Positions 33,753 through 42,866 of a stretch of DNA of 64,000 bases are shown here, piece by piece; the stretch's first letter is position 1, and each line of letters begins with the position of its first letter. Location of the stretch: positions 1-64,000 of the forward strand of contig NZ_FOLL01000016.1 in NCBI RefSeq assembly GCF_900112315.1, in the 5' to 3' direction. The notes beneath the pieces are model-generated. The model saw only the letters and a program-made list of their open reading frames with translations, was not told where the DNA came from and did not search any database. Source of the stretch: Parapedobacter composti (GTDB lineage: Bacteria; Bacteroidota; Bacteroidia; Sphingobacteriales; Sphingobacteriaceae). The translations under genes and the position numbers were made by a program.

Positions 33753-34715
33753 ATGTCCGTAAAGTATTTGTCTATTGCCAGCTTGTTGTTGGTTGATATT
33801 GCCATAGCCCAGGATAAATTTGAGCCCTATACCCAGCATCTCGAAGGCACTGCCTTGAGTTTCAGCATGCAGCCCATCCCGGGCGGCGAATATGACCGGG
33901 GAAGCCGGAACGGCAACCCCGATGAACAACCGGTGCACCGGGTGAAGGTGGACCCATTCTGGATGGGTACCTATGAGGTTACCTGGGATTTATATGAGCC
34001 TTTCGTGTACAAGGATTTTGAGGTGGCAAGGAGTGGCGGAAATATACCGCCGGAAGTGGACGCGGTGACCCGGCCTACCAAGCCTTACCTTGATATGACT
34101 TTCGGTATGGGAAAAGAAGGACATCCGGCTTTGGCAATGACGCAGTACAACGCTATTCAATTTTGCAAGTGGCTGTATATGCGCACGGGGGTTTTCTACC
34201 GATTGCCCACGGAAGCCGAGTGGGAGTATGCCTGCCGCGCCGGCAGTGCTACAGACTACCACTTCGGCGATGAGGTATCAACGTTGGATGATTATGCATG
34301 GTATAACTCGAATAGCGAGAACAAAACACACAAGGTCGGTCTGAAGAAACCCAATGCCTGGGGGTTATATGACATGCATGGCAACGTGGCGGAATGGACA
34401 TATGATCAGTACATTCCGGACTTCTACGGTCAGTTTACCGGAGGGGTTGCAGATAACCCTGTTGCCGTGCCTGATAAACTTTACCCGCATAGCATCCGCG
34501 GAGGTTCCTTTGAAGATGATGCGACCGCCTTGCGATCGGCGGCGCGTTTGCCTTCTGATCCCTCTTGGAAACAACTGGATCCGCAGATACCAAAAAGTAA
34601 CTGGTGGTTTCCCGAAGCACCTTTTATCGGTATCCGGCTGGTAAGACCCGTGAATCCGCCGTCTGAAGACGAGATCATGGCATACTACGACAAAGCCCCT
34701 ATACAGGATTACTAA
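33753..34715 (+). CDS. Exported SUMF1-like protein without the FGE cysteines
   Basis: This 320-residue protein has a signal peptide (YLSIASLLLVDIAIAQ) and a formylglycine-generating-enzyme-like (SUMF1) fold, with IPGGEYDRGSRNGNPDEQPVH, YRLPTEAEWEYACRAG, WGLYDMHGNVAEW and IRGGSFEDDATALRSAAR. The catalytic cysteine pair normally in the C-terminal part is absent, so it is probably not a formylglycine-generating enzyme. It may have a structural or sugar-related role, as many such Bacteroidota proteins do. No sulfatase lies nearby. It opens the sugar-oxidation gene cluster and is 59 bp upstream of the Gfo/Idh gene. Confidence 0.85.
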   Translation: MSVKYLSIASLLLVDIAIAQDKFEPYTQHLEGTALSFSMQPIPGGEYDRGSRNGNPDEQPVHRVKVDPFWMGTYEVTWDLYEPFVYKDFEVARSGGNIPPEVDAVTRPTKPYLDMTFGMGKEGHPALAMTQYNAIQFCKWLYMRTGVFYRLPTEAEWEYACRAGSATDYHFGDEVSTLDDYAWYNSNSENKTHKVGLKKPNAWGLYDMHGNVAEWTYDQYIPDFYGQFTGGVADNPVAVPDKLYPHSIRGGSFEDDATALRSAARLPSDPSWKQLDPQIPKSNWWFPEAPFIGIRLVRPVNPPSEDEIMAYYDKAPIQDY

Positions 34716-34774
34716 ATCAGCTTACTTGGCAACACCGTAGAAACCGTATTAATAAGATAACTAAAACAAAACAG

Positions 34775-36094
34775 ATGGATACAAAGCGAATAGGTGAACA
34801 ACGCCGGGAGTTCTTAAAAACATCGGCCCTGCTGGCAGGTGGTGCCGTACTGAGCGGAGTACCTTTGGTTGGTGCTTACGCCGCTGGAAATGATACCATA
34901 AAAGTAGCTGTCATCGGCTGCGGTGGCAGGGGCACGGGTGCTGCTTTCGATGCAATTGCAACAGGTGTTAACATTAAGATTGTGGCATTGGCAGATGCGT
35001 TCCGCGATAGGCTGGATGAAGCATACACCAAGCTGTCCGAACGCCATGCGGACAAGGTGGATGTAACGGAAGACAGGAAGTTTGTCGGATTTGACGCTTA
35101 TCAAAAGGCTATTCCCTTAGCCGATGTAGTGATTTTGACAACCCCTCCCGGTTTCAGACCCATACACTTTGAAGAGGCGGTACGCCAAGGAAAGCATGTG
35201 TTTATGGAAAAACCCGTAGCCGTAGATGTACCCGGTGTACGCAGAGTGCTGGCAGCAGCTGCGGAAGCCAAACGCAAAAAGCTCAATGTGGTGGTGGGTT
35301 TGCAGCGCCGTTATCAAGCGAACTATCGCGAGGCAATAAAGCGCATTCAGGATGGTGCACTGGGTGATATCGTTTCGGGGCAGGTTTATTGGAATAGCGG
35401 GGGGGTATGGGTGCGCCCGCGAAAACCGGGGCAAACGGAAATGGAATACCAGATGCGGAACTGGTATTATTTCAACTGGCTCTGTGGCGATCATATCGTA
35501 GAACAGCATGTACACAACATCGATGTGGCTAACTGGGTGAAAGGAAGTTATCCCGTTTCGATACAGGGCACAGGCAGTAGGGCCTGGCGTACGGGAAAGG
35601 ATTATGGCGAGATCTACGATAATCATGCCGTTGAACTTACCTATGCCGATGGTTCGGTGATTTACAGCCAATGCCGCCATTTTGAGGGTACTGCCAACCG
35701 GGTGGATGAAACGTTCCAGGGCAGCAAAGGAAGGGTATACCTCTCGGCAGCCAATGACGCTATTCTCTGGGATGCCAACGGAAGAGAACTGTACAATCAC
35801 CCTAAGCGCGGCAACGCCAATCCTTATCAGTATGAACATGTAGAACTATTCGACGCCATCAGCAAGGGGGAATATAAATGTGACGATGTTGAGTATGGTG
35901 CATACAGTACGCTTACCGGAATTATCGGAAGGCTGGCCACGTATTCAGGACAGGTAATAAAATGGGAAGATGCATTGAAGTCTGATATCGACCTGATGCC
36001 GGAACGATTTACCTGGGATGCGCTGCCGAAAGTGCTGCCTGACGAGAACGGACTTTATCCTTATGCTATTCCAGGGCAAACGGTGGTTTTGTAA
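34775..36094 (+). CDS. Exported Gfo/Idh/MocA family oxidoreductase
   Basis: This 439-residue protein begins with a twin-arginine-like signal (RREFLKTSALLAGG, R10-R11), followed by the NAD(P)-binding motif VIGCGGRGTG (residues 46-55), LTTPPGFRP, the EKPVAVD catalytic-lysine region and the C-terminal GFO domain with CGDHIVEQHVHNIDVANW. It probably oxidises or reduces a sugar or sugar derivative in the periplasm using a tightly bound cofactor. In related Bacteroidota clusters such enzymes act with GMC oxidoreductases on 3-keto-sugars, which is a likely but unproven role here. It overlaps the ApbE gene by 32 bp. Confidence 0.9.
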   Translation: MDTKRIGEQRREFLKTSALLAGGAVLSGVPLVGAYAAGNDTIKVAVIGCGGRGTGAAFDAIATGVNIKIVALADAFRDRLDEAYTKLSERHADKVDVTEDRKFVGFDAYQKAIPLADVVILTTPPGFRPIHFEEAVRQGKHVFMEKPVAVDVPGVRRVLAAAAEAKRKKLNVVVGLQRRYQANYREAIKRIQDGALGDIVSGQVYWNSGGVWVRPRKPGQTEMEYQMRNWYYFNWLCGDHIVEQHVHNIDVANWVKGSYPVSIQGTGSRAWRTGKDYGEIYDNHAVELTYADGSVIYSQCRHFEGTANRVDETFQGSKGRVYLSAANDAILWDANGRELYNHPKRGNANPYQYEHVELFDAISKGEYKCDDVEYGAYSTLTGIIGRLATYSGQVIKWEDALKSDIDLMPERFTWDALPKVLPDENGLYPYAIPGQTVVL

Positions 36095-37112
36095 CGCCGC
36101 GTGGTGTGCATTCGGATTATTGAGCGGGCTGTTGCTTTCGGGAGCAGACACTACGCAGCCGGCTATCAACCGGTACACGATTTCCGGATTCGCTCAGGGG
36201 ACGGATTATACGGTTACCTATTATGCGGAAGACAGCTTGGTAAATAAACATTCGGTAGATAGTCTGCTGGCTGTTATCGATAGTTCAATGTCGTTATATA
36301 AACCCTATTCCCTAATTAGTAGAATCAATGACGGCGGACGAGGAACGTATGTCATTGATGAACACTTTTATAGGGTAGTGAACAGATCAATTGCAATATA
36401 CAAAGACAGTAAGGGAATATTCGACATTACAGTCGCTCCCATAGTCCAATTGTGGGGATTCGGCCCTCAGGCTGTCCAACGGTTCCCCGATAGTTCGGAG
36501 GTCAAACAGGCCATGCAATGTGTGGGAATGGACAAGATGAGGCTCAGACGGCGCAAACTGGTGAAACGAGAGGCCTGTTTGCGGCTCGATTTGAATGGTA
36601 TCGCACAGGGATATACCGTAGATGCTTTGGCAGAATTGATGGAGAGAAGAGGGATAGCGCGTTACGTCGTGGAGCTGGGGGGAGAGCTGCGGGTAAAGGG
36701 AACCAAGCCCGATGGTACGCCGATGCGTATTGGGATTGAGCGGCCAGCTGCGGCTGAAGAGGGGGGTAAAGTTACGGTAAATAACGTGGTGGAACTCCGG
36801 GAAGGGGCGATCACTACGGCGGGTAATTACCGCCGGTTCTTTCAAGAGGGAAACAAGAAAGTGTCACACCACATTAATCCCCGAACAGGATACCCTTTTG
36901 ATACCGAAGTTATCAGCGCGACCATTTACGCTGCTGACGCTATGACGGCCGATGGTTACGACAACGTAATCATGGCGATGAAAGCCGATGAAGCGGTGAA
37001 ATTTGCTGATATGCGTAGTGATATCGAAGTGTTCGTGATTTACCGCGATATGGATGGCATCGTAAGGGATACGATGAGCCGTGGATTTGAGCGATTGATT
37101 AGTACTTATTGA
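36063..37112 (+). CDS. apbE: FAD:protein FMN transferase ApbE
   Basis: ApbE attaches FMN to threonine or serine residues of target proteins outside the cytoplasm. The 349-residue product has an N-terminal hydrophobic signal (CAFGLLSGLLLSG), the LDLNGIAQGYTVDALAELM motif and HHINPRTGYP (H269-P278), and an aspartate-containing DAMTADGYDNVIMAM metal region. The ATG at 36063 is preferred, although the frame is open further upstream inside the Gfo/Idh gene. No neighbouring protein shows an obvious FMN-binding target motif, so its substrate protein is uncertain. It lies within the sugar-oxidation cluster. Confidence 0.9.
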   Translation: MLFQGKRWFCNAAWCAFGLLSGLLLSGADTTQPAINRYTISGFAQGTDYTVTYYAEDSLVNKHSVDSLLAVIDSSMSLYKPYSLISRINDGGRGTYVIDEHFYRVVNRSIAIYKDSKGIFDITVAPIVQLWGFGPQAVQRFPDSSEVKQAMQCVGMDKMRLRRRKLVKREACLRLDLNGIAQGYTVDALAELMERRGIARYVVELGGELRVKGTKPDGTPMRIGIERPAAAEEGGKVTVNNVVELREGAITTAGNYRRFFQEGNKKVSHHINPRTGYPFDTEVISATIYAADAMTADGYDNVIMAMKADEAVKFADMRSDIEVFVIYRDMDGIVRDTMSRGFERLISTY

Positions 37113-37162
37113 TTGAGCCGGTGCAATTGTCCACTAATGACGTTTAACAAAAAATCAACTCG

Positions 37163-38083
37163 ATGAAAAGAAGTCAATTTATCCGTAATTCACTGTTGGC
37201 AACCGGGGCAGTTGTCACGGGTGGCACGCTGGCCGCCAACGCAGAAGGTTCGCAGAAACCGGAAAACAAACCATTTAATCTGAACTATGGTCCGCATCAG
37301 GGACAGTTCGAGAACCATGCAGGAAAAAATATTCTTGACCAAATTCAATTTGCATATGACCAAGGATTCCGGAGCATTGAAGACAATGGCTTTTCCAGAC
37401 GTCCCATAGATGAACAGGAAAAAATCGGGAGCTTGTTAGCTAAATTGGGAATGACCATGGGCGTGTTTGTGCTCGACAAAGGGGGCAATGGTGCCAATAC
37501 CTTGGCTGCCGGCAAACCCGAACACGTAGACATCTTCCTGAAAGGATGCCGGCAGGCGGTGGAATTGGCGAAGCGGAGCGGTGGAAAATTCACCACCGTG
37601 GTGCCGGGTGATTTTGCCCGTAATCTTCCGTTGGATATCCAAACGGCTCATGTCATCGAAGCGTTGAGGCGCGGTGCGGAAATATTGGAACCGCACGGCA
37701 TCACGATGGTGTTGGAACCCCTGAGCGACACCCCTGATCTCTTCCTGCGCACATCCACACAGACTTATCTCATCTGTAAGGGAGTCGATAGCCCGTCTTG
37801 CAAAATTCTGTATGATGTTTATCACATGCAGCGGAACGAAGGTGATATCATTGCTAATATTGATCGCTGCTGGGACGAAATCGCTTATTTCCAGGTGGGC
37901 GACAATCCCGGACGGCGCGAACCGACCACGGGCGAGATAAACTATAAAAATGTGTTCAGACATATCTATAACAAGGGGTACCGTGGTGTCATGGGGATGG
38001 AACACGGCAAGTCCACGCCGGGTAAGGAAGGCGAGCTGAGATTACTTGCCGCTTACCGCGAAGTGGATAACTTTTTAGGCTAA
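37163..38083 (+). CDS. Exported hydroxypyruvate isomerase-like TIM-barrel protein
   Basis: This 306-residue protein has an N-terminal signal (RSQFIRNSLLATGAVVTGG; no clear twin-arginine) and a xylose-isomerase-like TIM barrel, with EDNGFSRRPIDEQEKIG, MVLEPLSDTPDLFL, YDVYHMQRNEGDIIANI and GYRGVMGMEHGKS. These metal-binding glutamate, aspartate and histidine positions fit the sugar-phosphate isomerase/epimerase or hydroxypyruvate isomerase family. In the cluster it may isomerise an oxidised sugar. It starts 50 bp after ApbE and ends 88 bp before the permease gene. Confidence 0.88.
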   Translation: MKRSQFIRNSLLATGAVVTGGTLAANAEGSQKPENKPFNLNYGPHQGQFENHAGKNILDQIQFAYDQGFRSIEDNGFSRRPIDEQEKIGSLLAKLGMTMGVFVLDKGGNGANTLAAGKPEHVDIFLKGCRQAVELAKRSGGKFTTVVPGDFARNLPLDIQTAHVIEALRRGAEILEPHGITMVLEPLSDTPDLFLRTSTQTYLICKGVDSPSCKILYDVYHMQRNEGDIIANIDRCWDEIAYFQVGDNPGRREPTTGEINYKNVFRHIYNKGYRGVMGMEHGKSTPGKEGELRLLAAYREVDNFLG

Positions 38084-38171
38084 AACTATTGAACGTGTTG
38101 TAGTATTCACAAATATATCTCATATTCGTTGTGCCGTAATCAAAGGCCTCCAGCACTCATTTATAACAATT

Positions 38172-39428
38172 ATGAACACCAGCGTAAGAATCAAATTATC
38201 ATTCATGATGTTCCTCGAATTTTTCATTTGGGGAGCTTGGTTTGTGACTTTGGGAAATTTCCTGCCTAACAATTTGCAGGCTACCGATCTGGAGATTTCT
38301 AATGTCTTTTCTACCCAGTCCTGGGGAGCTATCATCGCGCCGTTTATCATCGGTCTCATTGCGGATAAATATTTTAATGCGGAGCGCATCCTGGGCATTT
38401 TGCATCTTATAGGTGCTTTTTTGATGTATCAAATGCACCGGGCTCCGGATGTGGGCGTTTTCTATCCCTATGTACTGGCGTATATGATACTTTATATGCC
38501 TACGCTTGCATTGGTCAACTCTGTTTCGTTCAGGCAGATGGCGAATCCCGAAAAATCGTTTTCTGGCATACGCGTGTTCGGTACCATCGGCTGGATTGTA
38601 GCCGGGTTGACGATCAGCTTCCTTGCTTGGGATTCTAAAGAAGGCATCGCGCAGGGTTTGTTGAGCAATACCTTTTTGATGGCAGCGGGCGCTTCTTTGG
38701 TGCTCGGATTATTCAGCTTCACACTTCCTAAAACCCCACCGATAAAAAGGATATCGACAGAAAAGAGCAGTATTTCGGAGATTTTGGGGCTGGACGCGGT
38801 TAAGCTGCTGAACAACCGGAATTTCCTCGTATTCTTTATCTCGTCAATACTGATTTGTATTCCGCTGGCATTTTATTACCAGCTTACCAACCGCTTCCTG
38901 TCGGAAGTGGGAATGGAAAACGCTACTGGAAAGATGGCAATCGGACAGATTTCAGAGGCATTTTTCCTATTATTATTACCGGTGTTTTTTACCCGTTTCG
39001 GATTCAAAAAGACCATCATGGTGGGCATGCTGGCCTGGGTAATCCGCTACGTACTCTTTGCGTACGGCAATGCCGGAGAACTCACATTCATGCTGCTGGT
39101 CGGTATTGCGCTACATGGCATCTGTTACGATTTCTTTTTCGTTTCCGGACAGATTTATACCGATGCCAAAGCCGGAGAGAAATACAAGAGTTCTGCGCAG
39201 GGGTTGATTACGCTGGCAACTTACGGGGTGGGGCAGTTGATCGGATTTTGGGTTGCCGGATATGTCAGCGAGTATTACCTTGGCTTACGGGAAGAGAGCA
39301 TCAGTGGATTCTGGCAGCACGTATGGCTGATCCCCGCGGGCATTGCGGTGATCGTGCTTTTGATTTTCCTATCGCTTTTCAAGGATGAAAAAGTTGGAAA
39401 AGAAGCGGTGCAAGCGCAGACGCCCTAA
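38172..39428 (+). CDS. Nucleoside-type MFS permease
   Basis: This 418-residue membrane protein with about twelve helices starts RIKLSFMMFLEFFIWGAWFV, the pattern of the Nuc_H_symport family (NupG-like). The family was named for nucleoside uptake, but in Bacteroidota members often occur with oxidised-sugar genes and may carry keto-sugars or glycosides. Here its position between the TIM-barrel isomerase and the GMC oxidoreductase favours that second role. No signal peptide or additional domain is present. Confidence 0.88.
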   Translation: MNTSVRIKLSFMMFLEFFIWGAWFVTLGNFLPNNLQATDLEISNVFSTQSWGAIIAPFIIGLIADKYFNAERILGILHLIGAFLMYQMHRAPDVGVFYPYVLAYMILYMPTLALVNSVSFRQMANPEKSFSGIRVFGTIGWIVAGLTISFLAWDSKEGIAQGLLSNTFLMAAGASLVLGLFSFTLPKTPPIKRISTEKSSISEILGLDAVKLLNNRNFLVFFISSILICIPLAFYYQLTNRFLSEVGMENATGKMAIGQISEAFFLLLLPVFFTRFGFKKTIMVGMLAWVIRYVLFAYGNAGELTFMLLVGIALHGICYDFFFVSGQIYTDAKAGEKYKSSAQGLITLATYGVGQLIGFWVAGYVSEYYLGLREESISGFWQHVWLIPAGIAVIVLLIFLSLFKDEKVGKEAVQAQTP

Positions 39429-39552
39429 GTGCGCGCAATAAAGCGGTCCGCTGTAACGTCTTAATTGAGGGACGGAATCATTAGAATATAAAAAAGAACG
39501 TAATCCCTGCATACGGGAAAGTGAACTAATAAACTAAAAACTAATACAAACT

Positions 39553-41232
39553 ATGGCAGATAACGTATATGACGCGATCGTGATCGGGTCAGGAGTCAGT
39601 GGGGGATGGGCTGCAAAAGAATTGACCGAAAAGGGGCTGAAAACCATTATGTTGGAGCGGGGCCGTAACGTAGAGCATGTGAAGGATTACCATGCGGCGA
39701 CCAAGCATCCATGGGAATTCCCGCACCGGGGCGGTCGTACCCAGCAGATGATTGAAGATTATCCGGTATTGAGCAGGGATTATCCATTGAATGAAAAAAA
39801 TCTTGATTTTTGGGTAAATGAAAAGGAAAGTCCCTATGTGGAAGTAAAGCGTTTCGATTGGTACCGCGGATATCACGTAGGAGGACGCTCATTAATGTGG
39901 GGACGCCAAAGTTACCGTTTTAGTGATCTGGATTTTGAAGCCAATGTCAGGGACGGGCATGGCGTAGACTGGCCCATACGGTATAAGGACATCGCTCCTT
40001 GGTATAGTTATGCCGAACGATGGGCTGGCATCAGCGGAAACAAGGATGGATTGGACGTGTTACCCGACGGGGACTTTTTGCCTCCCATGGAAATGAATGT
40101 AGTGGAGAAAGACCTCGCCGCCCGGATTAAGAAACAGTATAACGGTAAGCGTCATTTCATTATCGGTCGGGTAGCTAACCTCACGGTACCTCACCAAAAC
40201 CGGGTAAACTGTCAGTACCAGAATCAGTGTTGGCTGGGGTGTAATTTCGGGGCTTATTTCAGTACGCAGTCTTCTACGCTGCCGCCGGCTCTGGCTACCG
40301 GGAATCTTACGCTACGCCCGTTTTCTATCGTGACCCGTATCCTTTATGATAAGGATACGAAGAGAGCGAAAGGAGTAGAGGTACTGGACGCTGAAACCAA
40401 TCAGACGTATGAGTATTTTGCAAAAGTGATTTTTGTATGTGCGTCTGCGTTCAATTCAACCTGGATATTGATGAACTCTGCAACAGACATCTGGCCAGGT
40501 GGCTTGGGCAGCAGCAGCGGGGAGCTTGGCCACAATGCCATGGATCATCACTTCCGGTGCGGGGCCCGAGGACAGGTAGAAGGCTATGAAGACAAATATT
40601 ACTACGGACGCAGGCCAACCGGTTTATATATCCCGCGCTTTCGCAATGTGGGGGATGATAAACGAGATTACATCCGCGGTTTTGGTTATCAGGGCGCGGC
40701 GAGCCGCGGACGCTGGAGCGGTGAAGTTGCCGAAATGAGCATTGGTGGTGCATGGAAAGACGCCATGTGCGAACCGGGTGCATGGTCTGTTGGCTTTACG
40801 GCCTTCGGTGAAATATTGCCTTACCATGAAAACCGCATTTTCTTGGACAAGGAAGTGAAAGATAAATGGGGACTTCCTGTATTGGCAATGGACATGGAAA
40901 TCAAGGAGAACGAACTGAAGATGCGTAAAGACATGATGGATGATTGCGCAGAAATGTTAGAGGCTGCTGGTGTAAAAAACGTCAGCACCTATGATAATGG
41001 ATATGGCTTCGGCCAGGGTATCCACGAGATGGGGACGGCCCGCATGGGTAGGGACCCCAAAACGTCGGTATTGAATGGCAATAATCAGGTATGGGACGCA
41101 CCCAACGTTTTTGTTACTGATGGGGCCTGTATGACCTCTGCATCCTGTGTAAATCCGTCGCTTACCTATATGGCATTAACCGCCCGGGCAGCTGATTTTG
41201 CCGTAAGTGAACTGAAAAAAGGGAACCTGTAG
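39553..41232 (+). CDS. GMC family oxidoreductase (sugar 3-dehydrogenase-like)
   Basis: This 559-residue flavoprotein has the FAD-binding motif IGSGVSGGWAAKEL (residues 11-24), the GGRSLMWGRQSYR segment, a cysteine-containing CQYQNQCWLGCNFG stretch, the catalytic region HEMGTARMG with H491, and a C-terminal ASCVNPSLTYMALT. It has no signal peptide and is followed 46 bp downstream by a gluconate-2-dehydrogenase subunit-3 homologue with an export signal, which probably carries it to the periplasm by hitchhiking. The pair is typical of membrane-linked dehydrogenases that oxidise glycosides at C3. The exact substrate is not known. Confidence 0.92.
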   Translation: MADNVYDAIVIGSGVSGGWAAKELTEKGLKTIMLERGRNVEHVKDYHAATKHPWEFPHRGGRTQQMIEDYPVLSRDYPLNEKNLDFWVNEKESPYVEVKRFDWYRGYHVGGRSLMWGRQSYRFSDLDFEANVRDGHGVDWPIRYKDIAPWYSYAERWAGISGNKDGLDVLPDGDFLPPMEMNVVEKDLAARIKKQYNGKRHFIIGRVANLTVPHQNRVNCQYQNQCWLGCNFGAYFSTQSSTLPPALATGNLTLRPFSIVTRILYDKDTKRAKGVEVLDAETNQTYEYFAKVIFVCASAFNSTWILMNSATDIWPGGLGSSSGELGHNAMDHHFRCGARGQVEGYEDKYYYGRRPTGLYIPRFRNVGDDKRDYIRGFGYQGAASRGRWSGEVAEMSIGGAWKDAMCEPGAWSVGFTAFGEILPYHENRIFLDKEVKDKWGLPVLAMDMEIKENELKMRKDMMDDCAEMLEAAGVKNVSTYDNGYGFGQGIHEMGTARMGRDPKTSVLNGNNQVWDAPNVFVTDGACMTSASCVNPSLTYMALTARAADFAVSELKKGNL

Positions 41233-41278
41233 CCCGTTACATTAATGAGTATTTAACTTAGTGTACAATTGAGACATT

Positions 41279-41848
41279 ATGAATAGAAGAGAAGCTTTGG
41301 CAAGGGTGGCTTGGATAATGGGGGGGGCTGTTGTTGGCGCCAACCTGTTTCTGGAAGGTTGCACCCGTCGCACAACCAAAAATGTGGAAGGGTTATTTGA
41401 GCCTGCTACGGTGGATTTCATTGGGGATGTGGCAGACACGATTTTACCGCCGACAGATAGTCCGGGGGCTAAGGAAGCCGGCGTAGGAGCGTTCATCCCC
41501 GTGATGGTCAAAGATTGTTATACGGACGAACAACAGAAGGTCTTTGTAGACGGACTGGGTAAACTCGAAGATGCGTCGAAGGCCAAGTTCGGGCGACAAT
41601 TTCAAGAGTTGGCCGCAGAGGAGCGCACCGAACTGCTGAACGGAATTGACAAAGAAGCAAAGGAACACCAGAAAAATCGGGAGAACGGAGAGCCTGATCA
41701 CTATTTCCATCTTTTTAAGCAGTTAACATTGCTGGGATTCTTTACTTCTGAACTCGGCGCTACCAAAGCCCTGCGTTATGTGCAGGTGCCCGGAAAATAC
41801 GTTGGTGACTATCCGTATAAGAAAGGTGACAAAGCTTGGGCCACCTGA
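41279..41848 (+). CDS. Gluconate 2-dehydrogenase subunit 3-like protein
   Basis: This 189-residue protein starts MNRREALARVAWIMGGAVVG, with an RR-containing signal, then a lipobox-like LEGCTRR, and a helical domain with FIGDVADTILPPTDSPGAKEAGV. These are hallmarks of the small subunit of membrane-bound GMC dehydrogenases, which carries the signal for export of the complex. It directly follows the GMC subunit. The cytochrome c subunit seen in three-subunit enzymes is not in the window. A structured intergenic hairpin follows. Confidence 0.9.
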   Translation: MNRREALARVAWIMGGAVVGANLFLEGCTRRTTKNVEGLFEPATVDFIGDVADTILPPTDSPGAKEAGVGAFIPVMVKDCYTDEQQKVFVDGLGKLEDASKAKFGRQFQELAAEERTELLNGIDKEAKEHQKNRENGEPDHYFHLFKQLTLLGFFTSELGATKALRYVQVPGKYVGDYPYKKGDKAWAT

Positions 41849-41879
41849 TGTAACGCGTGTACATTAGCGGGTGGTTAGG

Positions 41880-41933
41880 CCGGATAGTGCGACGTGGTTT
41901 ATCCCCAACAGGGGGCAAGTCTGCGCTATCCGG
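41880..41933. other. Long imperfect hairpin between convergent genes
   Basis: CCGGATAGTGC (41880-41890) pairs with GCGCTATCCGG (41923-41933), with one G-T pair, around a 32-nt loop. The loop contains a second stem, CCCC with GGGG (41903-41906 and 41911-41914). No T-run follows, so it is not a standard terminator. It lies between the subunit-3 gene and tyrA on the other strand. Confidence 0.55.
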
Positions 41934-41937
41934 ATCA

Positions 41938-41961
41938 GGCTTTCATAGAAGGCTTTCATAG
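41938..41961 (+). repeat. Short direct repeat
   Basis: GGCTTTCATAG occurs twice (41938-41948, 41951-41961), separated by AA, just after the intergenic hairpin. No function is evident. Confidence 0.5.
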
Positions 41962-41997
41962 TGCACCGGCGATGGCTGAACACAGCGCCTGCAGGTG

Positions 41998-42837
41998 CTA
42001 TTTTAGAATCCGCCGTATTTTGTTTGATTTCTTGATGAGCCTGTAAAATGCGTCGTAATCCTCGGTGTTTAACACGTGGTGCACATGCTGCAACTGCTTG
42101 ATATGTTCTTGCAGTACTTCAAGTACATTTTCCCGGTTTTGCTTGAAGATTGGCGTCCACATGTCTGGCGAACTTTTGGCCAGCCGCACGGTGGATTCAA
42201 ACCCTGAACCGGCAAGTTCAAAGATACGGCCTTGTGATTTTTCTTTTTCCAGCACGGTGAGCGCCAGGGCAAAAGAAGTGATGTGTGAGATGTGCGATAC
42301 GTAGGCAGTATGGATGTCATGTTCGCGAGCATTCATAAACGTGGTATGCATCTCTAAGTGTTCGGTTATGGCGTCGGCCGCCTCAAACGCGTCTTCATCG
42401 CTGTTCGTTGCATCGACATATACCATCATTTTCCCTTTGAATAGATTGTGAATCGCCGCTTCCGGGCCAGAGTACTCTGTTCCCGCCATGGGATGTGCCG
42501 CGACCAACCGCCCGCGCTTGGGATGGTCTGCCACGGATTGCAAAATCCGCTCTTTGGTCGAGCCCATGTCAATTACCACCTGGTTGTCGACTTGGTCTAA
42601 AATAGATGGCAGCAGTTTGAGTATGGCGTCAACGGGGAGGGTAAGGAAAATAATATCACATCGACTGATGGCGGCCTCCAAAGGCACCCCCTCATCCACG
42701 AGGCCCAACTGAACTGCTTTCTGGAGATTACCCTCGTGCTTATCCACGCCCAGAATTTTTTCGGCTATTTTCTTCTCTCGTAACGTGATGGCAACGGATC
42801 CGCCGATAAGTCCGACACCAACAATGGCTATTTTCAT
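41998..42837 (-). CDS. tyrA: Prephenate dehydrogenase
   Basis: TyrA oxidatively decarboxylates prephenate to 4-hydroxyphenylpyruvate in tyrosine synthesis. The 279-residue protein has the NAD motif VGVGLIGGSVAI (about residues 5-16), the LPVDAILKLLPSILDQV segment and AAHPMAGTEYSGPEAAI with its conserved histidine. No ACT or chorismate mutase domain is attached. It lies 29 bp downstream of an aminotransferase gene on the same strand, in the order seen in Bacteroidota aromatic operons. Confidence 0.93.
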   Translation of the reverse strand: MKIAIVGVGLIGGSVAITLREKKIAEKILGVDKHEGNLQKAVQLGLVDEGVPLEAAISRCDIIFLTLPVDAILKLLPSILDQVDNQVVIDMGSTKERILQSVADHPKRGRLVAAHPMAGTEYSGPEAAIHNLFKGKMMVYVDATNSDEDAFEAADAITEHLEMHTTFMNAREHDIHTAYVSHISHITSFALALTVLEKEKSQGRIFELAGSGFESTVRLAKSSPDMWTPIFKQNRENVLEVLQEHIKQLQHVHHVLNTEDYDAFYRLIKKSNKIRRILK

Positions 42838-42866
42838 TCGCTATTCCCTTTTATGACCGGTTTAAA

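Noticed and set aside
33753-34715. Sulfatase-activating formylglycine-generating enzyme
   Set aside because: The catalytic cysteines are absent and there is no sulfatase gene nearby, so only a SUMF1-like fold is called.
40990-41200. A DGACMTSAS stretch in the GMC oxidoreductase that resembles an ApbE flavinylation motif
   Set aside because: The TSASCVNP region is a conserved part of GMC enzymes that bind FAD non-covalently, so it is not evidence of an ApbE target.
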